Of a DNA stretch of 64,000 nt, positions 44,244-57,325 are shown one piece after another. The notes beneath the pieces are model-generated. The model saw nothing but the letters and a program-made list of their open reading frames with translations. It did no database searches and had not been told where the DNA came from. Origin of the DNA: Cerrena zonata (taxonomy: Eukaryota; Basidiomycota; Agaricomycetes; Polyporales; Cerrenaceae). The stretch spans positions 1,674,001 to 1,738,000 of the forward strand of contig JASBNA010000005.1 in the NCBI GenBank assembly GCA_038087015.1, read 5' to 3'. How positions within the stretch are numbered: position 1 is the first letter of the stretch; every line of letters begins with the position of its first letter. A program made the position numbers and the translations under genes.

Positions 44244-47200
44244 TCAAATAGAGAACCTGGCTTCAACTTCAACCAGTCCATATGTCCATTTCGTGGCAGT
44301 AGCCCATAAAGGTAAATACTGAAGCACTTCCTCCAGTGCCGGAATTTGGCCACTCGTGGCAACATAGGAGCTCCCTGCTGAAGCAGTAGCATACTCGACC
44401 CATTCACAGGCCACATATCCTGTCAAAGGTTCGTCTCCACTTGCCGACCATTGAACATCAACAACGAACTCGTTATCCCATGTGCGACTCCACATGACGA
44501 TGTCCTTCAATCCGCTTTTAGGGATTTCGTAGCCAGGCTGGATCCTCCCACCATTGCGAACCTGGAATCCTGATATGGGCTGATCGAATTTGAGTCTACA
44601 TGAACGTGTGTTTGTACCTCGCACGGTGAATGTTGCTGTGGCTGCTTCGGTGCGAGAGGCAGTAGCATGAAGCCAGTCGGAATGGTGATTGGTTCGTGAT
44701 ATAGATGCAGCATCAACAGAGCTGTTTCCTCCGGGTGTAGGTATCAAGTCGGACTCCCAGTTGCAAGCCAACAATCCTCTTCGCAGCTCCTGGTCCATTG
44801 AGCAATCAACAGGTTTTCCCCACGACGAAGGTAACTCTGGGATGACGGATTTATCAACATATTTGTGTGGTCCGACTAGTGTTGTCACCGCGCGAACGCT
44901 CGGTACGACTTCCCCTTTGTGTTCGATAGTTGGTCTCAGTGATGGGACATCCAGTGTCAATTTCTGCTGGAAAAACAGTTTGAGCGGTGCTCCTTGGGTA
45001 AACGGGAATGCCGTCCAGGTGTAAGTCAAGGACGCAGCGAAGACAATTATCACAACTAAGATGAGTGAACCATGTATCTTGTGAGCGAATGGAGTGAGAC
45101 CTATAATTGATAAAACGGAGAGAGCAGAGAGCGTAGCATAGACTGTAATTTGTAAAGTTGTCAGTTGCATTTTTAAGATGACCGAGCAGTAAATACGTAC
45201 CGGTGGTGGGACTACTTCCATCGACCAAAGTTTGGCTGAGAGAATGCAATAATAGTACCAAGATTTGGAAGACCAAGATGAGTGGGAAAGGCACCAAAGC
45301 CAAGTATTGTAGGATCCACCATCCGACTTCGTCAAAACCTGCACCTTTACTCGTGCTATCCTCAACCAATATTGCTTCATCATCAACTCCAACGATGTAT
45401 TCCCGACCACCGGTAGATCTTCTCCTACGTTGACGAATGAGTGGCGTGATCTCCGTAGGTTCTGTTTCGATGGGTTCACTATCTAGATGTCCCTCGGCTC
45501 TTTCTTCGTCAGGCTCTTCGTTGATTTGATACAACACACCACGAACTCTGTGAATTCCATCAGCATCTTCTTCTACTGGTGTTGGAGATCGTTCGCCGAC
45601 TAGATCCAACTCTCCCTTCCCCCCAGCTTCGCCTCCTTTCACCGCCCGCACGGCAGCTTCAGCAAGGCCGAATAGCGAGGCAAGCCATGCACAGAGATAC
45701 CAAGCGGTGATCCAATATAGGCCACCCAGACTGTACTGATTGAGTGCGACTGTTGCAATGACTAGAAGGACCCAAGTGAGGAAGAATATTTCAAGGAGTA
45801 CGGCGAGTTTTTGAGAAGTTGGTGGGGATGGGAAGAAATAGTGGAATATCGAAAGAGGGATTACCAACGACAAGAACGTGAGGGACAGTGTGTTGACGAG
45901 TACCCAATAGGGATGTCCATGAATGACCTAGGACCGAGATAATAACATTAGTGATAAAATATACTGACACAAGATAAGAACATACGAATGGGTTTAATTT
46001 GATATAACCAACACAAAAGCCAGTGTGCACGGCAACAGAAACGAGGAGCGCAATCCAGAATCTACCCCATCCCAAAGCTGTGAAGAGGACCTTCTTGACT
46101 TTGACCCAAGTAGACGAAACGTCCTCCTCAGGGATATTTGAGTTTGTTTGTTTGTTGGATAATACTAACACCCATGCCAATAGAACAGCCGTAGAAATAG
46201 GGCCAAGTACCAGAAATACAATATTGGTAATGAAGAGAGCTGTTCTCGATGTGGTAACAATGGTAGAGCCGAATACTGCACAGAGCGACCGAAAAGTCAA
46301 ACATTGATGATTTGCTCAAATCGGCGGTAGACTCACAGTCGAAATACATGCCACGGTCACCTCCGTCATCGGCCTGGTCTTCGTTGAGTAAAGACGTCCC
46401 AACACCTCTGACGGTATCAAGCATGATCCACAGCGAGCGTCGTGCTTCACCACGACCCATCCCAGATATAGAGTCGAAAAGGGTGTGATACAACGCCCGA
46501 TTCTTGTAAAAAGCAATATCTAGACCAGAGAGCCCGTTCTTTTCGCCTATTTCCATGTTCGACTGTTAACATTTAGGTGATTCATATCAGCTGCACCAAC
46601 CTTTAATTCCTTTTTCAAACACGACGTAATCGGTCTGGCTGCGGATTAAGCCTCGCGAGAAGGCGTCCACCGTAAGGGAGTTTCCGAAGGGATGAGAAAC
46701 ATGGTGTGAAGCATACGCGCGGACTGGTGCAAGTGACGTCGAGCGGAATAAGATCGGTCGACTATATTTTAACTGTTAGGGATGTATAACCGATGTCAGA
46801 CGGTCGAGTTGAGACTACTTACCCTCCAGCACCAGCTCCTTCAAGATTAACAAATGTGGAGACTAGCTTAGACCACGGATGTTCGAAGAAAACATGAACC
46901 CCGTTTAAACCATCTTCCTCGCCATTGTTGAATAAGAAAAGAGCATCGCGCTTCGGTCTTCTCGACGGTTGCGAGAAATATTCTGCAAGTTGTAGCAGTG
47001 AGGCTACACCCATTCCATTATCAGTAGCCCCGCGGCCTGTCGATACGGAATCATAATGGGCGGAAAAGACAATGCCGTCACTATCTCCTGGTGCTGTGCC
47101 GTCGATTTTGATGAGAATATTAGTGCCTTCAAAATAGAAAGCCCGGTTAGAGCCAGATACATAAGATGCATTTGAAACTAGATCGTTTGAAATATGTACG

Positions 47201-47542
47201 AATTCGTTTTTCTCTGTGATGCCTTCCAAGCGAGCGAGGATGAACGCGTGAACTTCGTCGTTCGCGTGGGATGGGTAAGGGTGTGGTCGGGCTGTTATCT
47301 GAAGACATTGTGCAAAAGAGAAATGATCTAAGCAGAAAGTACCTCAAATGATGAGCACGAACGTGATGGAGGTCTTCGTATGTTTGTGTTAGATTCAGTC
47401 CGTTGAGCTTATTTGAGACGTCTGGTGTCTGGTCGTTCACCAGAACGGATAGAAATACCAAGCCATAGATGAGGACTGTGAATATCGATACCTGAGCTAG
47501 TCGAAACCTCAATGGCGCGATTAGCCAGTCGTGAACCGTCAT
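44244..47542 (-). CDS. Vacuolar membrane M28 family zinc metalloprotease (Pff1 type)
   Basis: About nine exons encode roughly 960 residues. The yeast homologue Pff1 (YBR074W) is a multi-pass vacuolar membrane peptidase. Exon 1 starts MTVHDWLIAPLRFRLAQ with the first membrane helix, and ends at EDLHH before an unusual GTTCGT donor (47362). The peptidase core reads ITARPHPYPSHANDEV, FSAHYDSVSTGRGATDNGMG (zinc His and bridging Asp), NNGEEDGLNG (catalytic Glu pair) and NLEGAGAGG (zinc Glu), with SQTDY downstream. Later exons give many hydrophobic helices (ALFITNIVFLVLGPIS, WIALLVSVAVHTGFCVGY, KLAVLLEIFFLTWVLLV, LVFQILVLLL), an acidic cytosolic loop, and a lumenal beta-rich C-terminal domain ending VEARFSI. 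It converges with the ABC ATPase gene: the stops are about 73 bases apart. Confidence 0.88.
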
Positions 47543-47838
47543 ATTGCCAGCTCTCGACCTTGTGGTTATGTAGAAAGGAGTGGGTATGCAACGACTCGGA
47601 CTCGGAAGCGATGCCTGTAGGTAAAGAGGGTGGGAACTATGACGCAATTTGATGTAAACATTTATACAACTCTTTTACACATCACAATCATATAGTAGCA
47701 TTTTTGCCGGGCAATCGGGGCTAAGAGAGTTTAGCTGCCGAAAGCCAGAATGACCACGCTCAACCAAAAAAATAGTAGTGTCTTTACAGGGAGATGTCTG
47801 TTACAGATTGCCCTATTCATGTATTGGTCCAGAGAAAT

Positions 47839-48437
47839 TCAAACAATTTCCCATGTAACGTTAGGGACAATGCCGTTAGGCAGAGGTGCAAACTGTTCGA
47901 ATGCACTGGGAGAGAGGCCCACGCTGAATTGATCGCATTGAGTACAGAAGTCAACGATGGGTGCTGTCAGGTTTGTCCCGTTGCCTAAGATAAATGCTCA
48001 GTTAATTATTCCGAGTTGTTGAATTGATCAACAACGCACTACTAATGGTCACCGAATGGGTACAGATAGGGTTGCTTGGATAAAAATGGTAAGTCTCAGA
48101 ACACAAGGGAAATAGAAAATAAATACTTGTTAGGATTTGGTCCTGCACCACTGGATAGTATCGATAGGTTAGTAGCTGTGAGCTCATTACAGGGAGTTTA
48201 CTGACGGGAACGAGTTGAACACTTGACTCGAGACGGAGGCTACTGTCTGGTCAGACGAGTTGGTGAATCCACATGCTCCAAGACCAGGAACAAAGTTAAA
48301 GACTGGCAGAGCAAGGCGAGTTAGTCCACAATAACTCGGTATACTATACACGTTAACGCACGGGTTCCCGTATGGGTCTGAGCGAAAATGGTGGTGCTCA
48401 CAGCAGCCACGGCACAGAGACGGGTGATGGAACGCAT
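47839..48437 (-). CDS. Small secreted double-psi beta-barrel (RlpA/barwin-like) protein
   Basis: Five exons encode about 135 residues. A signal peptide starts MRSITRLCAVAAVSTTIFAQ. The mature part shows FNFVPGLGACGFTN (the GxGACG turn), PICTHSVTIS, and IVDFCTQCDQFSVGLSPSAF followed by FAPLPNGIVPNVTWEIV, the classical blocks of the RlpA-like/DPBB fold with conserved cysteines. Several N-glycosylation sites occur (NGT, NVT, NSS). In fungi this group includes expansin-like, papain-inhibitor and riboflavin aldehyde-forming enzyme relatives, secreted during development, wall change or host and substrate contact; which activity applies here is unknown. Splice sites all keep frame. It is too broken by introns to appear as one long open frame. 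Confidence 0.85.
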
Positions 48438-49766
48438 AATGGAGTAGAGTCCAAAATCTCGGAAGGTTAGTTAGAGCCAGGAATGCTTTCCTGCCTTCCT
48501 TTATACCTCCCCGTCCTTCGCAACACTCTTAGACGGCGATAGGTTCTACCGTTATGAGGAGTGCCCTTATGGACCGCGATGTCAGATGCATCAATCCAGT
48601 TTAACAACTAGTCAGGTGTTCCAATATTTCGCGAAGAATCTCGAAAGAGTTCATGCAGTGACGTTCAAAATGAAGTAACTGCTGGGCTCAAATCCGCAGG
48701 AACCTACCGCTTCTTTGATGCCAACCGTACGGTCTTGGGTCTCGAATTCATTCAGAGGCTTCTAAGTTTAAACTCGAAGAGTGGGGCCTTAGTTTATGGT
48801 GGGAAGGAAACGACAGCCGTTTGATCCATTTGTCTTGTGTGCTCAGCGCATGGATCCCATGTTCGCTGCCAATTGGCAAAGGTACGGTCATAAGACGCTC
48901 TTCCATACTTCTCTGTTGACTTCGGCTAAAAATGACAATGGGTAAAGAATACTGTAAAGTGTGATGGTATGGATTGACGTTAAAGTTGGAAGCAAAATAT
49001 TTCCGCGGACTCGGTGCAGAGGACAAGAACTTGAAAGAAGAACGTTAACACCAACATATATTATAGTCATGATTATTTTAACTTCTAGTCAACTATAAGT
49101 AATATTATTACTTACTTCACTTAGTATATCTTCAGGTTGAAGCAAATATTACTTTTTTGATCAAGTTAAATGCTGGACGCATATATTGGCCTTGCAACTT
49201 CTTCTAAAAATAAGTATTTATCTAATCATTCAACTAGAGTGTTTAACAAAGCTAACATGCACAACAAAACGGTTGAAAGTTATTATCGACGAGATATTAC
49301 CATATATAGATCACAGTGCTTATCTTGGGCTATATACATACTAGCGAACTTGTCCAAAAAGCCCTGTGTTGTTCTGACACGATGAATGTAATGAGTATCG
49401 AATTGTATGCACAGCGGTGATAACAGAGTACGCGAAGAATGTTAATGGAGAGATATATTTATACAATTGTGCTAATACTTGATGAAATAATCAATTTCGG
49501 CGAGTAGTGCCCAAATTCGGTGCTTTCTCCCCATCCACAACATCCTCGAGTCCTCGACGACCTCACGAACTTAGAACAAAGTCAAGTCTACGACAAGGAG
49601 CATCGTCTAGGGTAGAAACAACCAGAAACGTGCTTTTGGCGACGTCGAATGCAGTCAACATACGTACACTTTAACCATTGTGCACTTACCTCGACCCAAT
49701 TTCCCAGTCCATATACCTCCTTGAACTCTCAGCTTACCTGTTAACAACGTTCATTTTACCCATATC
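48438..49766. other. Intergenic region with an A/T-rich core
   Basis: About 1.3 kb between outward-facing genes (DPBB protein on the minus strand, RhoGAP protein on the plus strand). From about 49060 to 49480 the sequence is strongly A/T-rich with TAATATTATTAC and TATTTATC-type words, unlike its surroundings. No coding signal. The part next to 49767 should be the RhoGAP gene promoter. Confidence 0.55.
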
Positions 49767-52700
49767 ATGCCCCCACGGCGCGGGGCTCCGTCTAACAACT
49801 CATTGAGCCCTCTAGACAACGGTGGGCCCTCTCAAGCACAAACCACTCCTGGCTTTCTGAACTTTCCTCGTTCAGCTTCACCCTCCGGATTCACCGGGTT
49901 CCTCTCAAAGCCTACGAAATGGTTCAACAGGTCAGCATCGAGTGGTAGCGTCACAGGTCGGACGTCCACCAGCTCGACGGAACCTCGATCAAGCACCAGT
50001 TCCGCAGGACGAAAACCGAAGATATCCCATCCGACAGACCCTCGCCCGATTTTAGACAGTTTACGTCCAGAACCAGGATACGGCAGTCAAGGGGGCAGCA
50101 GGTATGTCGTCGCTTCAGACTGACACAATATTCGACGCTGATCGTTTTCGCAGGTCGGTTCTTGATCTTTCTCTGGCGCGTACGGCGACGACATTTGACC
50201 ACAACCACCCTCTCCCATCCACACGAGCCCCGTCGTCACCCTCTAACTCCGGACTGTCGAAAGGTCTGGGTGATTTGCGTAGCATTTCACGCAAACCTTG
50301 GTCCAAGTCTGCAGATGATCTTGGAAAAATCTCGCACAATGTAACACCTGTTATCAGCCCCATCGACACGACGTTCGCGGGCAAGATTGAACAGTACCGT
50401 GGCAACCGCAATGACAGCCTAGGCAGTGCCAGTTTGCATTCACCGTCGACTTCGCCCTCTAACTCCCTGCAGGGAGGTAAGCATTTTCCATTCCCCACAA
50501 TCACCACCTCGGACAGTTTGACCTCCTCACCACCGCCAAAATCATCTTCGGCATCTTCTCCCGTCAACACGACTTCTCCCCCGTTAACACCGGCATCTGG
50601 ACATGTCCATGCACGCTCGCATTCATTCACACCTCGGCTGCCATCAAAACTATCGGCACCGAAATTGGGCGGTTTGGTGCCTCCAAGTCCCAAACGCAAG
50701 GGGTCTGCTTCCTCTGAGAACACATCGCTTTCTGACAAGAGGGACGGCGAGAGGGAGCGTACGCCGACTGGGTCAGCGTCGTCTTCGCGCTCTCCCTTCC
50801 CCTTCAGCCTTAGTTCATCTGTTGGGGACAAAATGGCTGCTTCCCCTGGCCTCCTCGCGCCACCTACGATCATCGAGCCTGATGCGGACGATGATCCCAA
50901 GAATCAAAAGCGCACATCACAGATGGTTTTCCATTCGGGATTTATTAACCGGCTGGCCGATTTTTCCCCAGCCACAATAAACCAACGTGCGAACCACTCG
51001 TACATGTCCGGGAGCGGTATGCCCTCGTTGGCTAAGGGGTGGAAGCCGTTCAAATTGGTCCTGAAGGGATCGAAGCTGTATTTTTACAAGCCTCCTAGCG
51101 ATCGAAGCAATGCCATGCGAGATCTGTTCCCCACGGAACTCGTGGTTATCTTCGAAGAAGAAGGGGTTGGGAAGGACATGTTTGAAGGAATTCCCCCTGA
51201 TGCGGAATTAGACGAAACATCACGTGGTGGAAAGGGCAAGGATAAGGACGATGGCCGAAGAAAGCGTGCATACTGGGGTCGGGGGACTCATCCTAACTTG
51301 ACAATAGGGGAGGGTATTGAGAAGGGTACTTTCGAGGCTCTCGTCCATGAAGCTGTTCTCGCTACGACATTCTTGCAGCCAACTGCTTCGCCGGGTTCCG
51401 AACGATACCGAGCAGAGTGGAAGGATTTTGCTTCTACGGTGTTGCTCACACTACCGTCTTCTGCTGGACGTGCTCGCTTCGAAACTGAGTTCTTCCGCTG
51501 TTCTTCTCTGCTCCTGGATAGTTCTCTCGATGAACACAAACAAGAAGAAGTCACTAGAATTCAATGGCTAACCGAACAGTACCTGACCTTCTATGACTCA
51601 CCTGCGGATGACTCGGCCTGGAAAAACTGGTGGTCTAAAACTTTGCCAGATGTTCCCTATGTCACGAAATCATTTGATACGGCTTCACCTTCAATGCAAG
51701 TTCTGTACACGAATTCTCCTGATCTGACGGCCTCACCTAGCAAGAAAGGGCAAGAGTTTTCACCCAATTTTGGAACCTTTTCTCCCCGACCTGAGAACGA
51801 TGGTCGGATGCTCTCTTTGCTCGATGCTTTGAATGATGGTCGTGTTGATAGTTCGAAATCCTCGAAGAGGCAACCACAATCGCTGCGAAATATTCTCCAG
51901 CGTTCAGGGTTGACGAGAGACGTATTAGTAGGATTGGATCCCCAATTGGTAGCTCGCAGTCTATTCCTGTTCAACCAACGAGCGCTGCATGAATACGTCC
52001 CCAAAGACATTACGGCAGATCTATGCTTCGAGCAAGTCTCGCGGGAACCTACATCGACAGGCAATGTCCAAGAAGCATCAACGGCACAGCCTCCCCCGTC
52101 TTCCCCTCTGAGGTTGTTTACGGGGTCCGAAGAGCAACCACACTGGTTAACAAAAGCGATCCTCCTGCAAATCCTCATCTCTGATACCCCCAATCGTCCT
52201 ATGACTTCAGGTTCGATGAGTACATCTCGTTTCTCAGATGAACGTGCTGCTGCCACCAGTAGGACACACTCTCGTTCGGAGGTCATTTCTGCATGGGCGC
52301 GAATAGGTGAACTGTGTCGTCGGACGGGTGATGAGTGTTCGTGGCGGGCCATATTCGCTGCATTGTGTTCTCGACCGATTGCCCGCCTCGATAAGGTTTG
52401 GAAACGCGTAGATGGAGATGCTGTAAGATCTGTACAGTCCTGGATCTACGGACATGACGGGAATCCACTTGCTGCGAATCCCGAAATAAAGTCGATTCCG
52501 TGGGCTGCCGAAGGGATCTCCGCGATCAAGGCAGCCATGGAGGAATCTCATTCAGTGGAAAGCAATGTATGGAAAGTGGCATCGCTTACTCGTGCTAAAC
52601 ATATTTTTGAGCGATTGCGAGGAGATTTCGAAGCCGCGCGAAAGGTGCCACCATCGACATCTGCTGAGCCAGACGATGTTGAGGCCTTCGCTGCCCATTG

Positions 52701-55700
52701 CGAATACCTAGCCGAAGGTGGCAGTATCAATGGTTTGGGAGCTAAATTCACTCGGTGAGTGGCAGTTAAGGTTGCTAAAAGAGATATCTTGATCTTACTC
52801 GTCTGCAGTATTGAACAGTTCATCTCGCTTTCGCTAGCCGCCGAACCCCGCCGCAAAGGTTCATTTGAACCACATTTCTGGTCACGGCCAAGTACACATC
52901 AAGGCTTCCACCCGCTTGCACCTCTGTTATTCCCAGAACCTCTGCCTAGTGTTGCATTTTTGGATAGGTCGCAAGTAGCTCGTGGAAGAGTGGACAGTAA
53001 TGCATCTACGATCAACACCAAGGACATACACTACTTGCGTGAACTTGGTTCCCTGACCGGTGATTCGAAGAATCAAGACCCTACAAGACTAGAGCTCAAG
53101 AATACCACAATCGTTTTGTTCAACGGCGAGCTTACCCTCCTTGTACAGCCAGGAAACGATCCATTCCCCCCTTCACAGCCCTCTTCAAGGGCACCTTCCC
53201 GCCCTCCAAGTGATGTTGTAGATACCCCACTTGAGAAGACAGTCTCTCGTGCACCTTCGATCCGAGTGAAGCCTGGTGCCTCACATGGGCTTGAACGGAA
53301 ACCTAGCCAACTTCGTCGTAACTCACTCCCTTCGTTATCGAAGAAACCAAGTTTTATCACTACAGATGTACCATCCGAACGGCCAATACGTGTAGTAGTG
53401 CAGGCCGGTACACTGGACAAATTAGTCGATGTGCTCGTCGAAGGATTACAAGGCATCACTGTCTCTGTCTCAGATGACAACGGGGAAATTCCTCTCACTG
53501 ACAGGAAGACCAGGGAAGCTCGGGTTGACGTCGATGAGTACGCTAACGTGTGGTGGAGTGTGTTCCGAAGTTTTGTGACCCCTCTCGTTTTCTTCGAGGT
53601 AAGATGAATATTTGTGCCCTGAACCATTATTGATCATGTTGTAGCTCATGCGCAAGCGTTTCCTTGCGGGTGGTGTTAATCACGAAACCCCCTCGTCTGA
53701 GAATATCTCCTTGATTGTTCGCACACGATCTCAGATTCTTGATACCATGACAAAATGGATTATTCACGGGGCTGGAGCACAGGACGTCCTGGATGACTCT
53801 GCCTTGTATTCTGCCATGGTGGATTTTCTCAGACGACCTACGGAATATCTTCCTGATGATGTTGAGGATAACGTGAAACATGGCCTTACATTACTTGATG
53901 ACATGCGAAAAGTCCTGTTCACAACATTTACAGCTCAAACATTGCGACCACTAGTGCGACCTGCCCTGGTCACCGATCATAAGAGGTCCCGATCGATTGT
54001 CCATGCCTATGGTGCAGAACCACCTGATATTGATAAAGTGAACGCAGAGGAGCTTGTGAACAATCTAGATGCTATGGCTGGTGCGGCCTTCCGAAACGTT
54101 GTCCAAGAGGTACCTTTTATTAATTGATGCTTAGTTCGAGTGCCTGATATTAAATGTTCTCTTCCATTCTAGGATATGTTTATCACTGCCGACATCCTGG
54201 AAGTGCAATCTGCAGATCGTACAGGTTGGTTCCCGTCTCGTGAACCTCCATCAATATCAGATGAGGTCGAGATTCAATGCATGCACTCGTACCTTCATGA
54301 CGTCGAACCTTCGTCTATGACATCCGAATTAGGCCAGGACTCGTTGTATCGTCTCCTTCCACCAGCAGTTCGAGGGTGCATTCGTGCATTTGGTATCATT
54401 CGCAAATGGCTTATCTCCAAGCTCGTGGGCTCCAAACTCGCCTTCAAGACTCGACGGGCTAGAATGGAACTTCTCCTTCAAGTGGTGGAAGTGTGTCGTT
54501 TGCGAAGTGTAGAAGGCTCATTTGATCAAAATCCCATGGAACGACCTTGTGCAAGATCCTTCGTGGAGGCTGTCACGACTTCTGCCATACTGAGCGTTGA
54601 GAGTCGCATGTACCATCGAGCATGGCAACTTGTTGCTGCCAATCGATTCGCCTCTTGCGATACTGTGTTCTCCCTCCTGAGTAGACCCGTGGTCAAATCG
54701 GTCTCTACACATACCCCTCTAACGATGGATATCGGCTGGCTCCTGGAGAAGATGCTTGAAGTTATCAGTATGCCCGATGTACTCGAAGCAGCCCCTCAGG
54801 AAAGCCTCAACCTCGTCAACTTCGATAAACGGAGGTGAACTAACTACGTTTATTTGACACCTTGGTATGGACTAATATTTTCCATAGGACCCTTTGCAAT
54901 CTCATTACACACGCGGTCCACCCGACGTTACCCTCGAAAGCACACCACCGCTATGAAAGCTGTCGTCAGGACTTTGAACGTCTCAATAACATTGAACACG
55001 CATTAGGTTCTGTACACTTCGACCATCGTTCCATTCGTGAAGAAGCCCATCGCGAAGCTAGTCAAAGTGGTGCATCTTCAACGCCATTGAAGAAAATACA
55101 TCGACCTTTCCAATCTCTTGTCCTTGCGCAACAAGAGAAGAACAAAAAGGATAGGGCGTTACGAGACAGGGTTAGTAGAGAGAAACGGCAGGAGCAGCAG
55201 CGACAAGACAAGAGGGACGAATACCTCAATAGGGCAATGCATCATCGCAGGCCTACCACTTCGATGTCTAAACAGCATCGTAACAAGAAGAGTGTATCGT
55301 CAGCTTTCATGCAGTTCATGCGTCCGATATCCAGCGCCTTCACCTCCGAAACTACATCCTCACATGGCCCAAAGCGTACTCCGGCAGAATTAGACTTCGC
55401 TCCGTCCGGTAAACCAACATTAGTTCTCAGTATCGTGGACGCTCGGGTATATCAATTCATCAATACCGAGCGTTCATTCACCTTCCAGCTAGATACCGAG
55501 GATGGTGGTCATTATCTCCTTCAAGCCATCGATAAGGGGGACATGAAGAAGTGGATAGATACCATTGAAAAGGTTTCGAAAAATGCTGCTAAACGTCGCC
55601 TCACTTACTTGGGTCAGAACTCGAACGCACAGATGTCAGAGCACTTGTTGGCACCTGGTTCTGTCTCTCGGGATCCTAGGGCTGTATTTGGTGTCGACTT

Positions 55701-56741
55701 GAACTTCCTGCTAGACCGTGAAGCTGGTGATCAAGAGGTGCAGCCTGGAGCTATTCCCTCAGTCATCGAACGGTTGATCGAAGAAGTTGACAAGAGAGGT
55801 CTTACTGAGATCGGTATATGTATGTGCTACTATATCATCGCCCAAATCTCATTCACTCATCATGTTTCTAGACCGTGTTGCCGGTGCCCATTCTGAAGTG
55901 AACACTCTCAAGGAAGCGTTGAACCGAGGTAAGAGATCAGTAGTGATTCATTCTCTCAACATCAACTGAATCGAATTATTAGGGGAATGGCCCATTGATT
56001 CGTACACCGATATCAATGCGGTATGTGACCTGATCAAGGCTTGGTTCAGGGTACTTCCGGGTGGTATGTTCCCCTCTGGTCAGTACAGTGAGATCATCGC
56101 AGCAGCAGGTACGTATCCTCTGAATACTATCAGGTGATACCTCTCACAATCTCCTTAGCACACGACGCGTCGGAGCTGGAAGTCAAAATCGCTAATGTTC
56201 GTAAAGTGGTTCAAGCACTTCCTGACACTCATTTCGATTTGCTCAAACGACTCATGGAACATCTGGATCGGTAGGTTCTCATGCTGGTTTTGAGGTAACA
56301 TGAGCTCATGTTCTGCTAGGGTTACCGATTTTGAGGAGCAAAATCAAATGACTGCCGATTCACTATCCACAGTATTCAGTCCCAACCTGCTAAGATCGTC
56401 AAACAATGATATAAGCTCATTCTTTGCTAATATGGGTGCTTCACACCGTGCTATCAAGATGCTCATTACACATGTGAGCTCTTTTATTCTCGTCGATGTA
56501 ATTTTATTGACATCGTTTCCAGTTCCACACTATATTTGACGATGCGGAGCCTGATGCTGAACAGGATGATTCGTCGGATGTTGAGCAGTATGAACAATTC
56601 GATGAACCGATACCGGAAGAGGATGAAGAGGATGAGGATATTTTGTCCGCCAGCCATGGTGTCTCGGAAGGCGAGGAGGACGAGACTTTGAGGTCTGACT
56701 CGACACCTAATCTGGAGTCTGACCTTTCCGTTGCTGCATAA
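49767..56741 (+). CDS. Large RasGEF-PH-RhoGAP signalling protein
   Basis: Eleven exons (49767-50101, 50154-52754, 52809-53598, 53645-54109, 54173-54834, 54888-55819, 55872-55928, 55983-56108, 56159-56270, 56320-56473, 56523-56741) encode 2150 residues. Residues 1-330 are Ser/Pro-rich and disordered. A PH-like part follows (GWKPFKLVLKGSKLYFYKPP). Then a Cdc25/RasGEF-like region: LDPQLVARSLFLFNQRALHE, SRSEVISAWARIGELCR, SWRAIFAALCSRPIARLDKVW. A second PH-like end is seen at FQLDTEDGGHYLLQAID..MKKWIDTIE. The RhoGAP domain begins FGVDLNFLLDRE and has the arginine finger in GIYRVAGAHSEVNTLK, then WPIDSYTDINAVCDLIKAWF and DSLSTVFSPNLLR. The C terminus is acidic. It should link Ras-type and Rho-type GTPase control at the cortex during polarity. 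All phases check. Confidence 0.86.
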
Positions 56742-57325
56742 TGATAAGGTTGATCATGATTAGATGTGGTATGGTAATTCGATGCTCGGACAGTATTCAT
56801 TGTATGTTTATCTATCTCTATCGGACACACTCATTTGGACATTCGCTCGCTACCATCTTCCCGTTTTCGTTGGGGTTATTGTAAGCATGGGCTAATACTA
56901 CATATATCACTTGTGTTACATATACCATGTAGTTCTTATAGATCATTTCTACGATGAAATGCTAGTTAGTTTGTACTCTTCGACGTTCCTTCATCCTCCC
57001 TTTCTAATTCATCCTCATCGAGATCACAATGCGTGCCTTCTTCTACACTACTTGTGCGACCAGAATGTTAATTGCAGATGGCCTATGAACCTGTTCATAC
57101 CACGCATGTGTTTCCTACGACATTGCAGACCGTCCTCCTGGGAAAGAACTTGAGATGGAGGTGTTTACTTATGTCACGATAGGTCACGGTCACGTGAAGT
57201 AAGTCACGTACGGGCATCGCGTAGTGTGACACGTGAGAACGCAATCGAACTTGGGCAGTACTTTCACAGTCGAAAAGCAAAAGCTCGTATTTATCTTACT
57301 TATATCTTTATTCCATCTCATTTAA
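56742..57325. other. Intergenic region with CACGTGA elements
   Basis: About 580 bases between the RhoGAP protein stop and the C2H2 gene ATG. The last 150 bases hold several CACGT motifs. No other gene seen. Confidence 0.55.
57183..57236. promoter_or_regulatory. Cluster of TCACGT/CACGTGA motifs
   Basis: Within 54 bases are GTCACGGTCACGTGA (core 57191-57197), GTCACGTAC (about 57203-57211) and GACACGTGAG (core 57230-57236), 90-145 bases upstream of the ATG at 57326. The density suggests binding by a Cbf1-like bHLH protein or related factor. Function inferred from motif and position. Confidence 0.45.

Noticed and set aside
50115..50900. A 261-codon minus-strand frame
   Set aside because: It is antisense to the Ser/Pro-rich exon of the RhoGAP protein, where codon bias leaves the opposite strand open.
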